NCBI GenBank assembly: GCA_021298245.1
Contig: JAJTDZ010000001.1
Span: 78,751-142,750, forward strand
DNA from: Algoriphagus sp.
GTDB lineage: Bacteria > Bacteroidota > Bacteroidia > Cytophagales > Cyclobacteriaceae
Length of the DNA: 64,000 nucleotides
Reading direction: 5' to 3'
The translations under genes were made by a program, and so were the position numbers. Shown piece after piece: positions 45,835 through 55,491 of the stretch (position 1 is its first letter; each line of letters begins with the position of its first letter). The notes under the pieces were generated by a model. It did not search any database. It saw only the letters and a list, made by a program, of their open reading frames with translations, and was not told the origin of the DNA.

Positions 45835-46881
45835 ATGAAAAAGCGCTATCCCTTACTCTTAGTATTGTTCCTTTTTATCCTTGTAGGTTGCAGCAGCAGT
45901 ACACCTACCGAAACGAGTACTCCTACTGCGGACCAGGCCATTCCTGTTAGCCTTTTTTCGCTACAGCCTTCCGATATGGCTACCACAGTAACTGCAAGTG
46001 GAACATTTAGTACCAAAGATGAAACCCTCCTTTCGTTTAAATTGGGGGGAATTGTATCTAAGATCCTTGTGGACGAGGGCGATGCTGTAAAATCTGGGCA
46101 AGTAGTCGCTACCTTGGATTTGACTGAAATTCAAGCTGGTGTTAGCCAATCCAAACTTGCCTATGAGAAAGCTTTACGAGATCATCAGCGTGCAACACGT
46201 CTCTATGCGGACTCTGTGGCCACACTTGAGCAGTTTGAAAATTCAAAAACTGCACTTGAACTAGCAGAACAACAATTGAATGTGGCAAACTTCAACTTGG
46301 CTCAATCCCAAATCCGGGCCACCAAAAATGGATTTGTGTTAAAGAAATTTGTGAACTCTGGTCAGTTGGTAGCTTCAGGAACTCCCATCTTGCAGATCAA
46401 TGGCGCAGCATCTGGAATTTGGATGCTAAGGGCGACAGTAAGCGATCAGCAGTGGAATTCCATTCGTATCGGAGATCAAGCCGAAATCAATTTAGCCTCC
46501 TCCTCCAACTGGATACCAGCCAAAGTAACGCTGAAAAGTCAGGCAGCCGACCCCATTACAGGTACTTTTTGGGTAGAAATTAGCCCTGAATCCGTCAATG
46601 AATTATCCTTGGCTTCAGGCATGTTTGGAAAAGCACGCATTCAACCTAGCGAGTCAGTACAAGGATGGGAAATTCCTTTTGGCTCTTTATTGGATGCCAA
46701 TGGAGACAGCGGCTATGTGTTTGTAGCGGAGGGGCAAAAAGCAAAAAAAGTAAAAGTCCAACTAGGAAAGATTACCCCTACGGTTGTTCAAGTAACCTCA
46801 GGTTTGGAAAATTACAAGAGCCTCATAGTGGCTGGTAGCGCCTATTTGTCCGATGGTTCCATAATTCAAGTGAATAACTGA
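45835..46881 (+). CDS. Efflux RND periplasmic adaptor (MFP) lipoprotein
   Basis: This 348-aa protein links the inner-membrane RND pump to the outer-membrane channel. It has a lipoprotein signal (ILVGC, lipidated Cys19). The lipoyl-like segment GGIVSKILVDEGDAVKSGQVVATLD is followed by a coiled-coil hairpin (LAYEKALRDHQRATRLYADSVATLEQFENSKTALELAEQQL) and the second lipoyl half (IRATKNGFVLKKFVNSGQLVASGTPILQI). Beta-barrel and membrane-proximal domains follow. It lies 3 nt after the tolC-like remnant, and its stop overlaps the RND ATG. It seems intact. Confidence 0.9.
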   Translation: MKKRYPLLLVLFLFILVGCSSSTPTETSTPTADQAIPVSLFSLQPSDMATTVTASGTFSTKDETLLSFKLGGIVSKILVDEGDAVKSGQVVATLDLTEIQAGVSQSKLAYEKALRDHQRATRLYADSVATLEQFENSKTALELAEQQLNVANFNLAQSQIRATKNGFVLKKFVNSGQLVASGTPILQINGAASGIWMLRATVSDQQWNSIRIGDQAEINLASSSNWIPAKVTLKSQAADPITGTFWVEISPESVNELSLASGMFGKARIQPSESVQGWEIPFGSLLDANGDSGYVFVAEGQKAKKVKVQLGKITPTVVQVTSGLENYKSLIVAGSAYLSDGSIIQVNN

Positions 46882-49863
46882 TGAAAATCTCTGATTTTGC
46901 GGTAAAGAATTACCAGTTTACACTTGTCATTTTTCTTATGACAGTGGTGTTGGGTCTGACAACTTTTTTAAGTATGCCCCGCAGCGAGGATCCCGTGATC
47001 GATTCACCAAGCTTCCCTATTGTAGTCATTTATCCAGGGGCTAGTCCGGAAGATTTGGAAGAACTGGTGGTGGATCCCTTAGAAAAAACCATCTACGCCC
47101 TGGAAAATATTAAGCGCATTGAAACAGAAATAAAAGATGGCGCAGCTATCCTTTTTGTAGAGTATAATTACAGCGAAGATGTAGAAGAAAAGTACCAGGA
47201 ATTGATCCGGGAAGTCAATACGCTTCGACCCGAATTGCCCGAAGAAATTTTTTCCATTGAAGTAAGAAAAGTTCGGCCTTCCGATGTAAATATCCTCCAA
47301 ATCGCTTTAGTCAGCGAAAATGCATCCAAAGAATCTTTAAAAATAGAGGCTGATCGCCTACAAAAGGAGTTAGAAAGCATCACCGAATTAAAAAATGTCA
47401 AAATTCATGGCTTACCAGCCCAATTGGTAAAAATTGAATTGCAGCTAGACAAAGTAGCTGCCATGAATATTCCATTAGGAGCACTTATTGGTAGCATCAA
47501 AAGTGAATTGAGCAATATCCCTGGAGGCCAGGTGGATGCAGGAAATAAAACTTTCAATGTAAAAACAAGTGGAAATTACAGTTCTGCGGAAGAGATTGCT
47601 GAAACTATAGTCTTCTCCCTTCAAGGGAAAAATATCCTTTTGAAAGATGTGGCCCATGTTCGAAATGATTTTGAGACCTCCAATTACCTCACTCGGCTCA
47701 ACGGATTTCGATCAGTCTTTGTGACCGCAGCCTTGAAGGAGGGCACGAATATTTCCACTGTGCAAGAAAAATATAGTCCCTTGCTAAGTTCATTTTCTGA
47801 AAAGCTCCCTCAAAATATAGATTTGATCGTGGCTTTTGATCAAGCAGATTATGTCAATAGACGACTGGGCGGATTAGGGATGGATTTTTTAATTGCTATA
47901 GCCTTGGTGTTTGTGACCTTGCTTCCCTTGGGAAATAGAGCATCAATTATAGTCATGATTTCTATTCCCTTGTCTCTTGCCATTGGTTTGATTTTGATGA
48001 ATGCGTTAGGCTATGGACTCAACCAACTCAGTATAGTGGGTTTGGTGGTAGCATTAGGCCTACTGGTGGACGATAGCATCGTAGTAGTAGAAAATATCGA
48101 ACGATGGATTAGAGATGGCTACAGTAAAAAAGAAGCGGCATTAAAAGCAACTCAGCAAATTTCCATTTCGGTAGTTGGTTGTACCATTACTCTAATCATT
48201 GCCTTTCTTCCCTTAGTCTTCTTGCCAGAAAGTTCTGGGTATTTTGTGAGAAGCTTATCCATCTCTTCTCTCTGCTTGGCTATTAAAAAACAAGAAAGAA
48301 GGGCATTCCAACAAATTCTACGACTTGTTTCAAAAAGGGATACATAGTAGTTATGCCCCGCTTTTGGAAAAAGCCTTAAAAAGGCCCATTGCTACCCTTA
48401 TTTTGTCAGGCTCTATTTTCCTTGCTTCATTGGCCTTATTCCCAATTATAGGATTTAGTCTTTTCCCCACATCAGAAAAACCTCAGTTCCTCGTAAATAT
48501 TACCACACCTCTTCAGTCTAACCTAAGTTATACGGATAGCCTGGTAAGACAAATTGAAAAAGAGGTGGCTAAAATTCCTGAATTACGAAACTTTGCTACC
48601 AATGTAGGGAAAGGAAATCCCCGCATTTACTATAACGAGATTCCTGAAAACGACCGTAGTGATTACGGTCAACTTTTTGTGCAACTTAAACCAGAAACTA
48701 CTGCTCCCCGGAAATTAGAAATCATCCAAAACCTTCAAGCGAGTTTTGCAAAAGTGGTCGGCGCAAAAGTGGAAGTGAAAAACTTCGAACAAGGACCTCC
48801 TGTCACGGCTCCCATTGAAATTCGGGTAGTTGGAGAAAATTTGGATACCCTACGAAGCCTGGCTGGACAAGTAGAAAAACTTCTCAAACAAACTCCAGGA
48901 ACAATTTATGTAAATAACCCCGTAGCCAACTTAAAAACCGATATACGGGTGGATATTCAAAAGGAAAAGGCCCGGCAATTGGGAATTAGTACCTCTGAAA
49001 TAGATCAAACCGTACGTTTGGCTTTAGCGGGATTAACTATGGGAACGTTTACAGATCCCCAAGGTGACGAACGATCGATAGTACTCACTACACCCAAATC
49101 TGCACGCGCAACGCTAGACACGTTCGAGCCCATCTACATTTATAATAATCAAGGCAAAGGGATTCCGCTTTCCCAAATCGCAGATCTTAAGTTTGAAAGC
49201 AGTACCTTGACCATTGACCATTACAATAAAAATAGGTCCGTGTCTGTCTCTTCATTTGTAAATGCCAATTTTCTTACCGATAGGGTATTCAATGAAGTCT
49301 TAGCCAAGCTAGACCAAATTCCCCTACCAGAAGGGTACCGTTTCACCCTAGGAGGTGAATACGAAACCAGACAAGAGTCTTTTGCTGGATTTAATTCCAT
49401 CATCATCATCACAGCATTTCTGTTTATCTCTGTTTTGATTCTACTTTTCAGGACTTTCAAAAGCACAATAATTGTCCTCTCTGTGATTCCCTTGGGAATG
49501 GTAGGTGCTTTGATTGCTCTATGGATAACGGGCAATTCCCTTTCCTTTGTAGCCATCATAGGCTTGATTGCATTAGCAGGGATAGAAGTAAAGACTTCCA
49601 TACTTCTAGTTGATTTTACCAATCAACTTAGAAAAGAAGGGGTTGACTTAGATACTGCCATTCAAAAATCTGGGGAAATTCGATTCCTACCCATAGTCTT
49701 GACAACCATCACCGCCATTGGAGGCTTAATTCCTGTTGCCTTGAGTACCAATCCCTTGATATCACCCCTTGCCATCGTACTTATTGGAGGCTTAATCAGT
49801 TCTACCCTCCTTTCTAGAATAGTTACTCCTGTATTGTACAAACTCCTACCCCCTAAAATTTAA
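46881..49863 (+). pseudogene. RND efflux permease (AcrB/MexB-like), frame-disrupted by a deletion
   Basis: The 5' part (46881-48347) encodes the N-terminal helix, the porter region (PGASPEDLEELVVDPLEK), and helices including LLVDDSIVVVENIERW with the proton-relay Asp residues of helix 4. After YFVRSLSIS the frame shifts, and it stops at 48347. The 3' part, in the +1 frame, begins LSAWLLKNKKEGHSNKFYD (from about 48268) and continues through the second porter half to KLLPPKI at 49863. The usual helix-6 region between RSLPM and PFLxxxLL (about 18-20 residues) is missing at about 48265-48272. The two halves together would make a pump of normal length. It is not expected to work as given. Confidence 0.82.
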
Positions 49864-49952
49864 AAGAATACCAAAAGGGAGTTATCGCCCTGGGATACAA
49901 AAACTTAAATCTTTTCTTTATATTTCCTAACTATTTAACAAATACAAAACTT

Positions 49953-50321
49953 ATGAAAATACTTTCTCACCTCTTGTTATGCTTTGGATTGGTTTTATTC
50001 TCCTCCATGGCAATGGCACAAAGCTCCGACTACTTTGTAGGAGATTGGGACGTCCAAATCAAAGACACGCCCATGGGAACCATCAGCCTCGTACTTACCC
50101 TCGAGCGGGTAGATGGTAAATTGGTAGGTAAATTTGTCAACCCAGATGACAAAACTACCATCACCATGAGTAAAATTACTGAAGAAGAGAAGAGCGTTAC
50201 ACTTTACTTCTTTGCTCAAGGCATGGACCTCTATTTGACCCTTCAACCTGAAGAAAATGTTAAAGGAACCCTGATGGATTCGTTTGCAGTAGAAGGGAAA
50301 CGGGTGAAAAAAGAAAATTAA
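49953..50321 (+). CDS. Small secreted beta-rich protein, function unknown
   Basis: The 122-aa protein has a signal peptide (HLLLCFGLVLFSSMAMAQ) and then a compact beta-rich domain (YFVGDWDVQIKDTPMGTISLVLTLERVDGKLVGKF) of a lipocalin-like appearance. Similar domains occur attached to hydrolases in other Bacteroidota. It follows the efflux operon by 90 nt and ends in its own terminator, so it may be a separate unit. Confidence 0.65.
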   Translation: MKILSHLLLCFGLVLFSSMAMAQSSDYFVGDWDVQIKDTPMGTISLVLTLERVDGKLVGKFVNPDDKTTITMSKITEEEKSVTLYFFAQGMDLYLTLQPEENVKGTLMDSFAVEGKRVKKEN

Positions 50322-50348
50322 AGCGGGAACACCCGCTTTAATTTTTTC
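50320..50348. terminator. Rho-independent terminator overlapping a stop codon
   Basis: AAAGCGGG and CCCGCTTT (50320-50327, 50332-50339) form an 8-bp stem around AACA, followed by TTTTTT. The stem begins in the TAA of the small secreted protein gene. Confidence 0.85.
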
Positions 50349-50375
50349 TTTCACATCAGGAAAGGCCGCTTAAAA

Positions 50376-50966
50376 CTACTTCCATTTTTTCAGTTGAGCA
50401 TATACCAGGTGTAGAGGAAGTCCCATCACCGTAAAATAAGAACCTGTGATGCTATTCACTCCTATAAATCCTATCCATTCTTGAATCCCATAGGCACCCG
50501 CTTTATCGAATGGCTGGTATTTTTTTAGGTAATGCCATATTTCATCTTCCTCTAAAAAGCAAAAAGTCACCTTTGCTTCATCCTCTAAGGTAATGGAGGT
50601 TTTTCTATCCTTGAGGGTCACCGCCGTCATCACGGTATGGGTAGCACCTGACAGGCTTTTCAACATCTCAAAAGCTTCTTGTTCATCTGCTGGTTTTCCC
50701 ATCACTTTTCCACCATCTATTACAAGGGTATCGGCTGTGATTAGCAATTCATCTTCTTCCAATTCAACTGGAAAAAGATCCGCTTTTCGCTTGGAAAGAA
50801 AGGCTGCAGCAAATTCCGCTGGAATCTCCTCTGGAATACTTTCATCGATAGGAAAAACCTTCACTTGAAAATCTATTTCTAAGCCCCGTAAAAGTTCCTG
50901 CCTTCTTGGAGATGCAGAAGCTAGAATTATTTTTTTTGATGCGAGATTAGATAAAAAACTGGGCAT
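50376..50966 (-). CDS. maf: Maf-like nucleoside triphosphate pyrophosphatase
   Basis: Maf proteins hydrolyse non-canonical or modified nucleotides (dTTP/UTP or m7GTP pyrophosphatase) and affect septation. The product of about 196 aa has the family signature ILASASPRRQELL, ITADTLV with the metal-site Asp, GKPADEQEAFEML and YGIQEWIGFIGVNSITGSYFTVMGLPL. I start at ATG 50966; a longer frame from 51002 starts at a less typical site inside DUF1015. The chosen start overlaps the DUF1015 gene by 20 bp, so translation is coupled. Confidence 0.9.
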   Translation of the reverse strand: MPSFLSNLASKKIILASASPRRQELLRGLEIDFQVKVFPIDESIPEEIPAEFAAAFLSKRKADLFPVELEEDELLITADTLVIDGGKVMGKPADEQEAFEMLKSLSGATHTVMTAVTLKDRKTSITLEDEAKVTFCFLEEDEIWHYLKKYQPFDKAGAYGIQEWIGFIGVNSITGSYFTVMGLPLHLVYAQLKKWK

Positions 50967-52245
50967 AATCGTAGTCAAATTCTTCTTGCTTAATACTTCC
51001 AAACAGCAGGCCTCCCACGGCTTTGGGATAAAAATAAGTAGATTTTTGTGGCATTACATGGCCAGATCTACATACTTCTACAACTTGCTTTAAGTCTACT
51101 TCTCTAGTAATTACTGCAAAGGAAGCTATGCCTGATTCTACCTCATGAAGGCATCGAGAAAAATTTCTCTCAAATGCCAAATGGGCTGAATGGCGCTGAT
51201 CCTCCATAGAAATTCCCAAAATTTTGTAAAATAGAATATAATGCAAAATTACAACATCAAGTTCACGCAAGGCTTCTGGAAATGCCTCGGCGATAACACT
51301 AAGTTTTTCTGGCCTAAATTTGAACACATAGGCTGCATCACCCCAAATCAAACCGAAAGACCATTTTCTTTGAAAAGCATAGGTCGCCAATTCTTCTGCA
51401 TCTCCAAGATACCTGGATTCAAACCAAGGTTCTAAATCATCCAGAAACTTCTCCTTGGAATGGGGATAGCTGTAATACAACCTATGGGTAGGCAAAATTT
51501 TAAGATGGTTGCCGTGGATATTGGTCAAGTACATTAAATGGTAATCTGCTCCCTTCCATGGTAAATCCTTATTCACTTCAGCCATTTCTTTCCTGTAAGC
51601 AATCGCCGCTTCCAGCCGATGATGTCCATCGGCTAAAATCACTTTTTTTGAAGAAAGAGTTGCCACAAATTTGGCTATGACCTTTGGATCGGTGATTACT
51701 CCCAACACTTCACGTACACCTTGATAGTCTTCCAGATCGTACAAAGGATTTTCCATGGCAAGATCCATTAAGACTTCTAGCTCATTTCCCTCATCTTCGT
51801 ACAAACCGTGGGTGGGACTTGCTTGAATTTCAGTTGCCCTTAGTAAATCAATACGGTCAGATACAGCCGAATGTATGGTTTGCTCGTGGCGCAAAATTTC
51901 TCTCTCCTCCCAATCGTAGGCCTTGATATGGGCCATAAATCCCTTTCTACATCGCTCCATTTCCTCTCCAGGAAGTCTAAAGTATTGATAATACACATAA
52001 ATACCTGGCTTATCGTCTTGAATTAAAACCCTTTTCGCCTTCCATTTTTTCAAGAGTTTTTTGGCCTCATTTGCTGGATCTGGTCCTTGGGGTACCGAAA
52101 GATGAATACTGTTTATGGGGCTTTTGTAAAGGATATCTCTTTGCTTTTGGGAAACCACATCAAACAAGGGAGCCGTTAAGGCTTCCATATTCTTTGCCAG
52201 ATCATTCCCATATCTCCAAGCCCTAATTGGTAAAATCTCTGCCAT
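50947..52245 (-). CDS. DUF1015 family protein
   Basis: The 432-aa cytoplasmic protein has the DUF1015 pattern: ILPIRAWRYG at the start, PGIYVYYQYFRLPG, LADGHHRLEAAIAYRKEM near the middle and MPQKSTYFYPKAVGGLLF near the end. The family is uncharacterised, sometimes called HTH/SerC-linked. It lies between accC (one-base overlap, TGATG) and maf (20-bp overlap) in a compact operon. Confidence 0.88.
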   Translation of the reverse strand: MAEILPIRAWRYGNDLAKNMEALTAPLFDVVSQKQRDILYKSPINSIHLSVPQGPDPANEAKKLLKKWKAKRVLIQDDKPGIYVYYQYFRLPGEEMERCRKGFMAHIKAYDWEEREILRHEQTIHSAVSDRIDLLRATEIQASPTHGLYEDEGNELEVLMDLAMENPLYDLEDYQGVREVLGVITDPKVIAKFVATLSSKKVILADGHHRLEAAIAYRKEMAEVNKDLPWKGADYHLMYLTNIHGNHLKILPTHRLYYSYPHSKEKFLDDLEPWFESRYLGDAEELATYAFQRKWSFGLIWGDAAYVFKFRPEKLSVIAEAFPEALRELDVVILHYILFYKILGISMEDQRHSAHLAFERNFSRCLHEVESGIASFAVITREVDLKQVVEVCRSGHVMPQKSTYFYPKAVGGLLFGSIKQEEFDYDYAQFFI

Positions 52246-53735
52246 CAGATCAGTCGGTTGGGCCAGTTGGTGGAAGTGGTAATGGGTGTTTTGGGATTTC
52301 TTTTTGAGTCTTCCTTTTCAAAAAATTCCACTGCCAAAGCAGCTAGTAGTTGCTTCTCTTCTTCGGTAAATACAGGCTCCAAAACATCAGGACTGAAATA
52401 GCGCTCCACAAATTTGGTATCAAAATTCCCCGATTGAAACGCCTGATGCGACAAAGCAAATCGACAAAAATCCAAGGTAGTCTGAATTCCCGTGATTCGG
52501 TAGTCATCAATGGCACGAATCATGCGATCAATAGCCTCCTGACGAGTTGCCCCATGTGCAATCAACTTGGCAATCATGGGATCGTAATAAATTGGAATCT
52601 CCATGCCCTCCTCAAATCCATCGTCTACTCGGATACCTGGACCTTGAGGCCTTTGATAGGTATGGAGCTTTCCAATATCAGGTAAAAAATTGTTTTTGGG
52701 ATCTTCTGCATAAACACGCACCTCAACTGCATGTCCTTGAATACTTAAATCCTCTTGGGTAAAGGAAAGTGGCTTACCTTCTGCAATCCAGATTTGTTCC
52801 CGAACTAAGTCTTTCCCTGTAATCATTTCCGTCACAGGATGCTCTACCTGGAGACGGGTATTCATCTCTAAAAAATAAAAGTTCAGGTGTTCGTCCACGA
52901 TAAATTCCACCGTTCCCGCACCAAAATAGGAACAGGCCCTTGCCACACCTATCGCAGCTTCTCCCATAGCTTTACGAAGCGCTGGGTTAACTACCGCAGA
53001 AGGAGCCTCTTCAATTACTTTTTGATGCCTGCGCTGTATGGAGCACTCTCTTTCAAATAAATAAACCAAGTTTCCTTGGTGATCACCTAAGATCTGAATT
53101 TCTATATGACGAGGAGAAGTAATGTATTTTTCTATAAATACCGCTCCATCACCAAAGGAAGAAATCGCTTCAGACACGGCCCGCTTCATTTGTTCCTCAA
53201 ATTCTTCTTCGGAATTCACAATCCGCATTCCTTTACCCCCTCCCCCAGCTGAAGCTTTAATAAGAATAGGATATCCTATTTCTTTGGCTTTGCCTTTAGC
53301 CAATTCTATATCGGAGATGGATTCTTCCGTACCTGGTACCAAGGGAATATTATAGCTGGAAACTGCTTGCTTGGCGGCAAGCTTAGAGCCCATGATCTCT
53401 ATAGCTTCTGGAGAGGGGCCTACGAAAATAATTCCCGCTTCTTTTACTTTTCTAGCAAATGAAGCATTCTCAGACAGGAACCCATAGCCTGGATGAACGG
53501 CATCCACCTGCAATCTCAAACAAGCTTCTATAATTTTGTCTGCAACAAGGTAGGATTGATTGGATGGGGCTGGACCTAGGCAAACTGCCTCGTCAGCAAA
53601 TTTGACATGAGGAGACAATCGATCTGCCTCCGAGTACACAGCTACGGTAGCAATCCCCATCTCATGAGCCGTCCTCATGATTCGGAGGGCAATTTCGCCC
53701 CGGTTGGCTACCAAAAGCTTGGATATTTTTGCCAT
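52245..53735 (-). CDS. accC: Biotin carboxylase subunit of an acyl-CoA carboxylase
   Basis: This enzyme carboxylates biotin on the carrier protein with ATP and bicarbonate. The 496-aa protein has LLVANRGEIALRIMRTAHEMG, HPGYGFLSENASFA, the ATP-grasp loop IKASAGGGGKGMR, ERECSIQRRHQKVIEEAPS, and FLEMNTRLQVEHPVTEMITG. The biotin-carboxylase C-terminal domain is present to about residue 445. The remaining 50 residues hold no biotin-binding AMKM motif, so the carrier is on another gene. The acyl-CoA specificity (acetyl, propionyl or methylcrotonyl) cannot be decided. It heads an operon with DUF1015 and maf. Confidence 0.92.
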   Translation of the reverse strand: MAKISKLLVANRGEIALRIMRTAHEMGIATVAVYSEADRLSPHVKFADEAVCLGPAPSNQSYLVADKIIEACLRLQVDAVHPGYGFLSENASFARKVKEAGIIFVGPSPEAIEIMGSKLAAKQAVSSYNIPLVPGTEESISDIELAKGKAKEIGYPILIKASAGGGGKGMRIVNSEEEFEEQMKRAVSEAISSFGDGAVFIEKYITSPRHIEIQILGDHQGNLVYLFERECSIQRRHQKVIEEAPSAVVNPALRKAMGEAAIGVARACSYFGAGTVEFIVDEHLNFYFLEMNTRLQVEHPVTEMITGKDLVREQIWIAEGKPLSFTQEDLSIQGHAVEVRVYAEDPKNNFLPDIGKLHTYQRPQGPGIRVDDGFEEGMEIPIYYDPMIAKLIAHGATRQEAIDRMIRAIDDYRITGIQTTLDFCRFALSHQAFQSGNFDTKFVERYFSPDVLEPVFTEEEKQLLAALAVEFFEKEDSKRNPKTPITTSTNWPNRLI

Positions 53736-53834
53736 AGACTCGCTAAAGATTTTTTGGGTTTATCAAAGTACCTCTGCGAAATACGGAATTTATTTTGAGC
53801 TTTTTCACCTTTATTTCTTAGTAAAACCAGTTTT

Positions 53835-53865
53835 TTGTTTACAAGTTAGATTCCTCTTATTTTTG
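53835..53865 (+). promoter_or_regulatory. Promoter of the oxoamine synthase gene
   Basis: TTG (53835-53837), a 20-nt spacer and TATTTTTG (53858-53865) match the Bacteroidota promoter consensus. The TTG start codon of the gene follows about 50 nt later. Confidence 0.6.
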
Positions 53866-53915
53866 GTTGATTTTATCAAAATCACTTATCCCTAACCCTT
53901 TAAAATCAAAAGACC

Positions 53916-55166
53916 TTGGATTTATTTTCAAAATTAAAAACGAATATGGGCCCCTTGGGCAAGCACTCTGAGTTTGCAGACGGCTACTGGTCGTTTCCCA
54001 AATTGGAAGGAGAAATTGCCCCAAGAATGAAGTTCAAAGGAAAAGAAGTTCTTACCTGGAGTCTGAACAACTATCTCGGATTGGCAAACCACCCCGACAT
54101 TCGAAAAGCAGATGCTGATGCAGCCGCCAAGTGGGGAGCCGCGTATCCTATGGGAGCTCGAATGATGTCTGGACAAACAGACCTTCACGAGCAGCTGGAG
54201 GATGAATTGGCTTCTTTTGTTGGAAAAGAAAAATCCTATTTATTGAATTACGGCTACCAAGGCATCATGTCAGTAATTGATGCGCTTTTGGATAGAAAAG
54301 ATGTGGTCGTTTACGATTCCGAATGCCATGCTTGCATCATCGATGCATTGAGGATGCATCTTGGAAAAAGGTATGTCTTCCCCCACAACGATATAGAAAA
54401 CTGTGAAAAACAACTTCAACGTGCTACCAAATTAGCAGCAGAAACAGGGGGGGGTATCCTTGTGATTACCGAGGGAGTGTTTGGAATGACAGGTGATCAA
54501 GGAAAATTGAAGGAAATCGCTGCTCTTAAGAGCAAATACGAGTTTCGACTATTGGTCGACGATGCACATGGTTTTGGAACTATGGGTGCTACGGGAGCAG
54601 GAACAGCCGAAGAACAAGGAGTGCAAGATCAAGTAGACCTTTACTTCTCTACTTTCGCCAAATCCATGGCTTCTATAGGAGCGTTTATTGCAGGTGATGC
54701 AGAGGTCATTTTATTCTTAAGATACAACATGAGGTCTCAGATCTTTGCCAAGTCACTCCCCATGTTGCTGGTAGAAGGAGCCTTAAAAAGACTAGACATG
54801 CTGAGAAGTCAACCTGAATTGAAAGATAATCTTTGGAAAATCGTGCATGCTTTACGAAAGGGACTGGTAGAAAATGGATTCAGTACTGGTAAATCTAATT
54901 CTCCAGTAACCCCAGTCGTCCTTAACGGTACCGTAGGTGAAGCTGCTGCCCTTTCCATGGATTTAAGAGAGAATTTTGGAATCTTTTGTTCCGTAGTAAT
55001 TTACCCAGTAATACCTAAAGGCATGATTATCTTGAGGTTAATCCCAACAGCAGTGCATACCTTAGAGGATGTAAACTTGACCGTAAAAGCTTTTGCTGCG
55101 GTAAAAGACAAGCTCGTTTCTGGAATTTACAAGAACTCTGAGATTGCTCTTTCTTTCGGAGAATAA
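53916..55166 (+). CDS. Alpha-oxoamine synthase, serine palmitoyltransferase-like
   Basis: PLP enzymes of this family condense an amino acid with an acyl-CoA; serine palmitoyltransferase starts sphingolipid synthesis in many Bacteroidota. The 416-aa protein shows the substrate-site NNYLGL, the His of SECHACIID, VDDAHGFGTMG with Asp and His, and the PLP-Lys249 in TFAKSMASIGAF. The TTG at 53916 gives an N-terminus, MDLFSKLKTNMGPLGKH, that fits relatives; ATG at codon 11 is the alternative. The gene has a good promoter upstream and an Hc1-like gene 97 nt downstream. 2-amino-3-ketobutyrate CoA ligase is an alternative call. Confidence 0.8.
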   Translation: MDLFSKLKTNMGPLGKHSEFADGYWSFPKLEGEIAPRMKFKGKEVLTWSLNNYLGLANHPDIRKADADAAAKWGAAYPMGARMMSGQTDLHEQLEDELASFVGKEKSYLLNYGYQGIMSVIDALLDRKDVVVYDSECHACIIDALRMHLGKRYVFPHNDIENCEKQLQRATKLAAETGGGILVITEGVFGMTGDQGKLKEIAALKSKYEFRLLVDDAHGFGTMGATGAGTAEEQGVQDQVDLYFSTFAKSMASIGAFIAGDAEVILFLRYNMRSQIFAKSLPMLLVEGALKRLDMLRSQPELKDNLWKIVHALRKGLVENGFSTGKSNSPVTPVVLNGTVGEAAALSMDLRENFGIFCSVVIYPVIPKGMIILRLIPTAVHTLEDVNLTVKAFAAVKDKLVSGIYKNSEIALSFGE

Positions 55167-55263
55167 AAAATTTTATAAAAAAAACGGCCTCTGAGTTGAA
55201 ATAGAAAGTATTTGACCTATATTGGACCTTATAAACAATCATCAACCCTAAAAAACTTTTACT

Positions 55264-55440
55264 ATGAGCAGATTTAGCGACGTAAAAAATTTAGTAAACA
55301 GCCTAGAAGCTGATTTCGAAAAGTTCTATGGCAAAGGAAACCAAGCTGCAGGTACCCGTGTTAGAAAAGGTATGCAAGATTTGAAGAACCTAGCTCAAGC
55401 TATCCGTACTGAAGTACAAAACAAGAAAAACGCTGGTTGA
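55264..55440 (+). CDS. Hc1-type histone-like protein
   Basis: A complete 58-codon gene: ATG 55264, TGA at 55438-55440. The product (MSRFSDVKNLVNSLEADFEK ... RVRKGMQDLKNLAQAIRTEV) is a small, Lys/Arg-rich helical protein that resembles the Hc1 histone H1-like family of chlamydiae and Bacteroidota. It probably binds DNA as a nucleoid protein. A strong terminator follows 10 nt later. Whether it shares a transcript with the enzyme gene upstream is unclear. Confidence 0.85.
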   Translation: MSRFSDVKNLVNSLEADFEKFYGKGNQAAGTRVRKGMQDLKNLAQAIRTEVQNKKNAG

Positions 55441-55449
55441 TCCAGAAAT

Positions 55450-55480
55450 AAAAAAGGTGGGTTATCCCACCTTTTTTTTT
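55450..55480. terminator. Bidirectional Rho-independent terminator
   Basis: An 11-bp stem of AAAAAGGTGGG and CCCACCTTTTT (55451-55461, 55466-55476) around TTAT has T- and A-runs on both sides. It separates the Hc1 gene (+) from the convergent M1 peptidase gene (-). Confidence 0.88.
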
Positions 55481-55491
55481 GAAAGTGGAGC

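Noticed and set aside
49221..49622. 133-aa antisense frame inside the RND gene
   Set aside because: Codon mirror of a conserved membrane protein, no own motif or ribosome site.
44586..49863. Programmed translational frameshift in tolC and RND genes
   Set aside because: Conserved residues are absent at both joins, so a simple slip could not restore the proteins; no slippery heptamer with a stimulating hairpin was seen.
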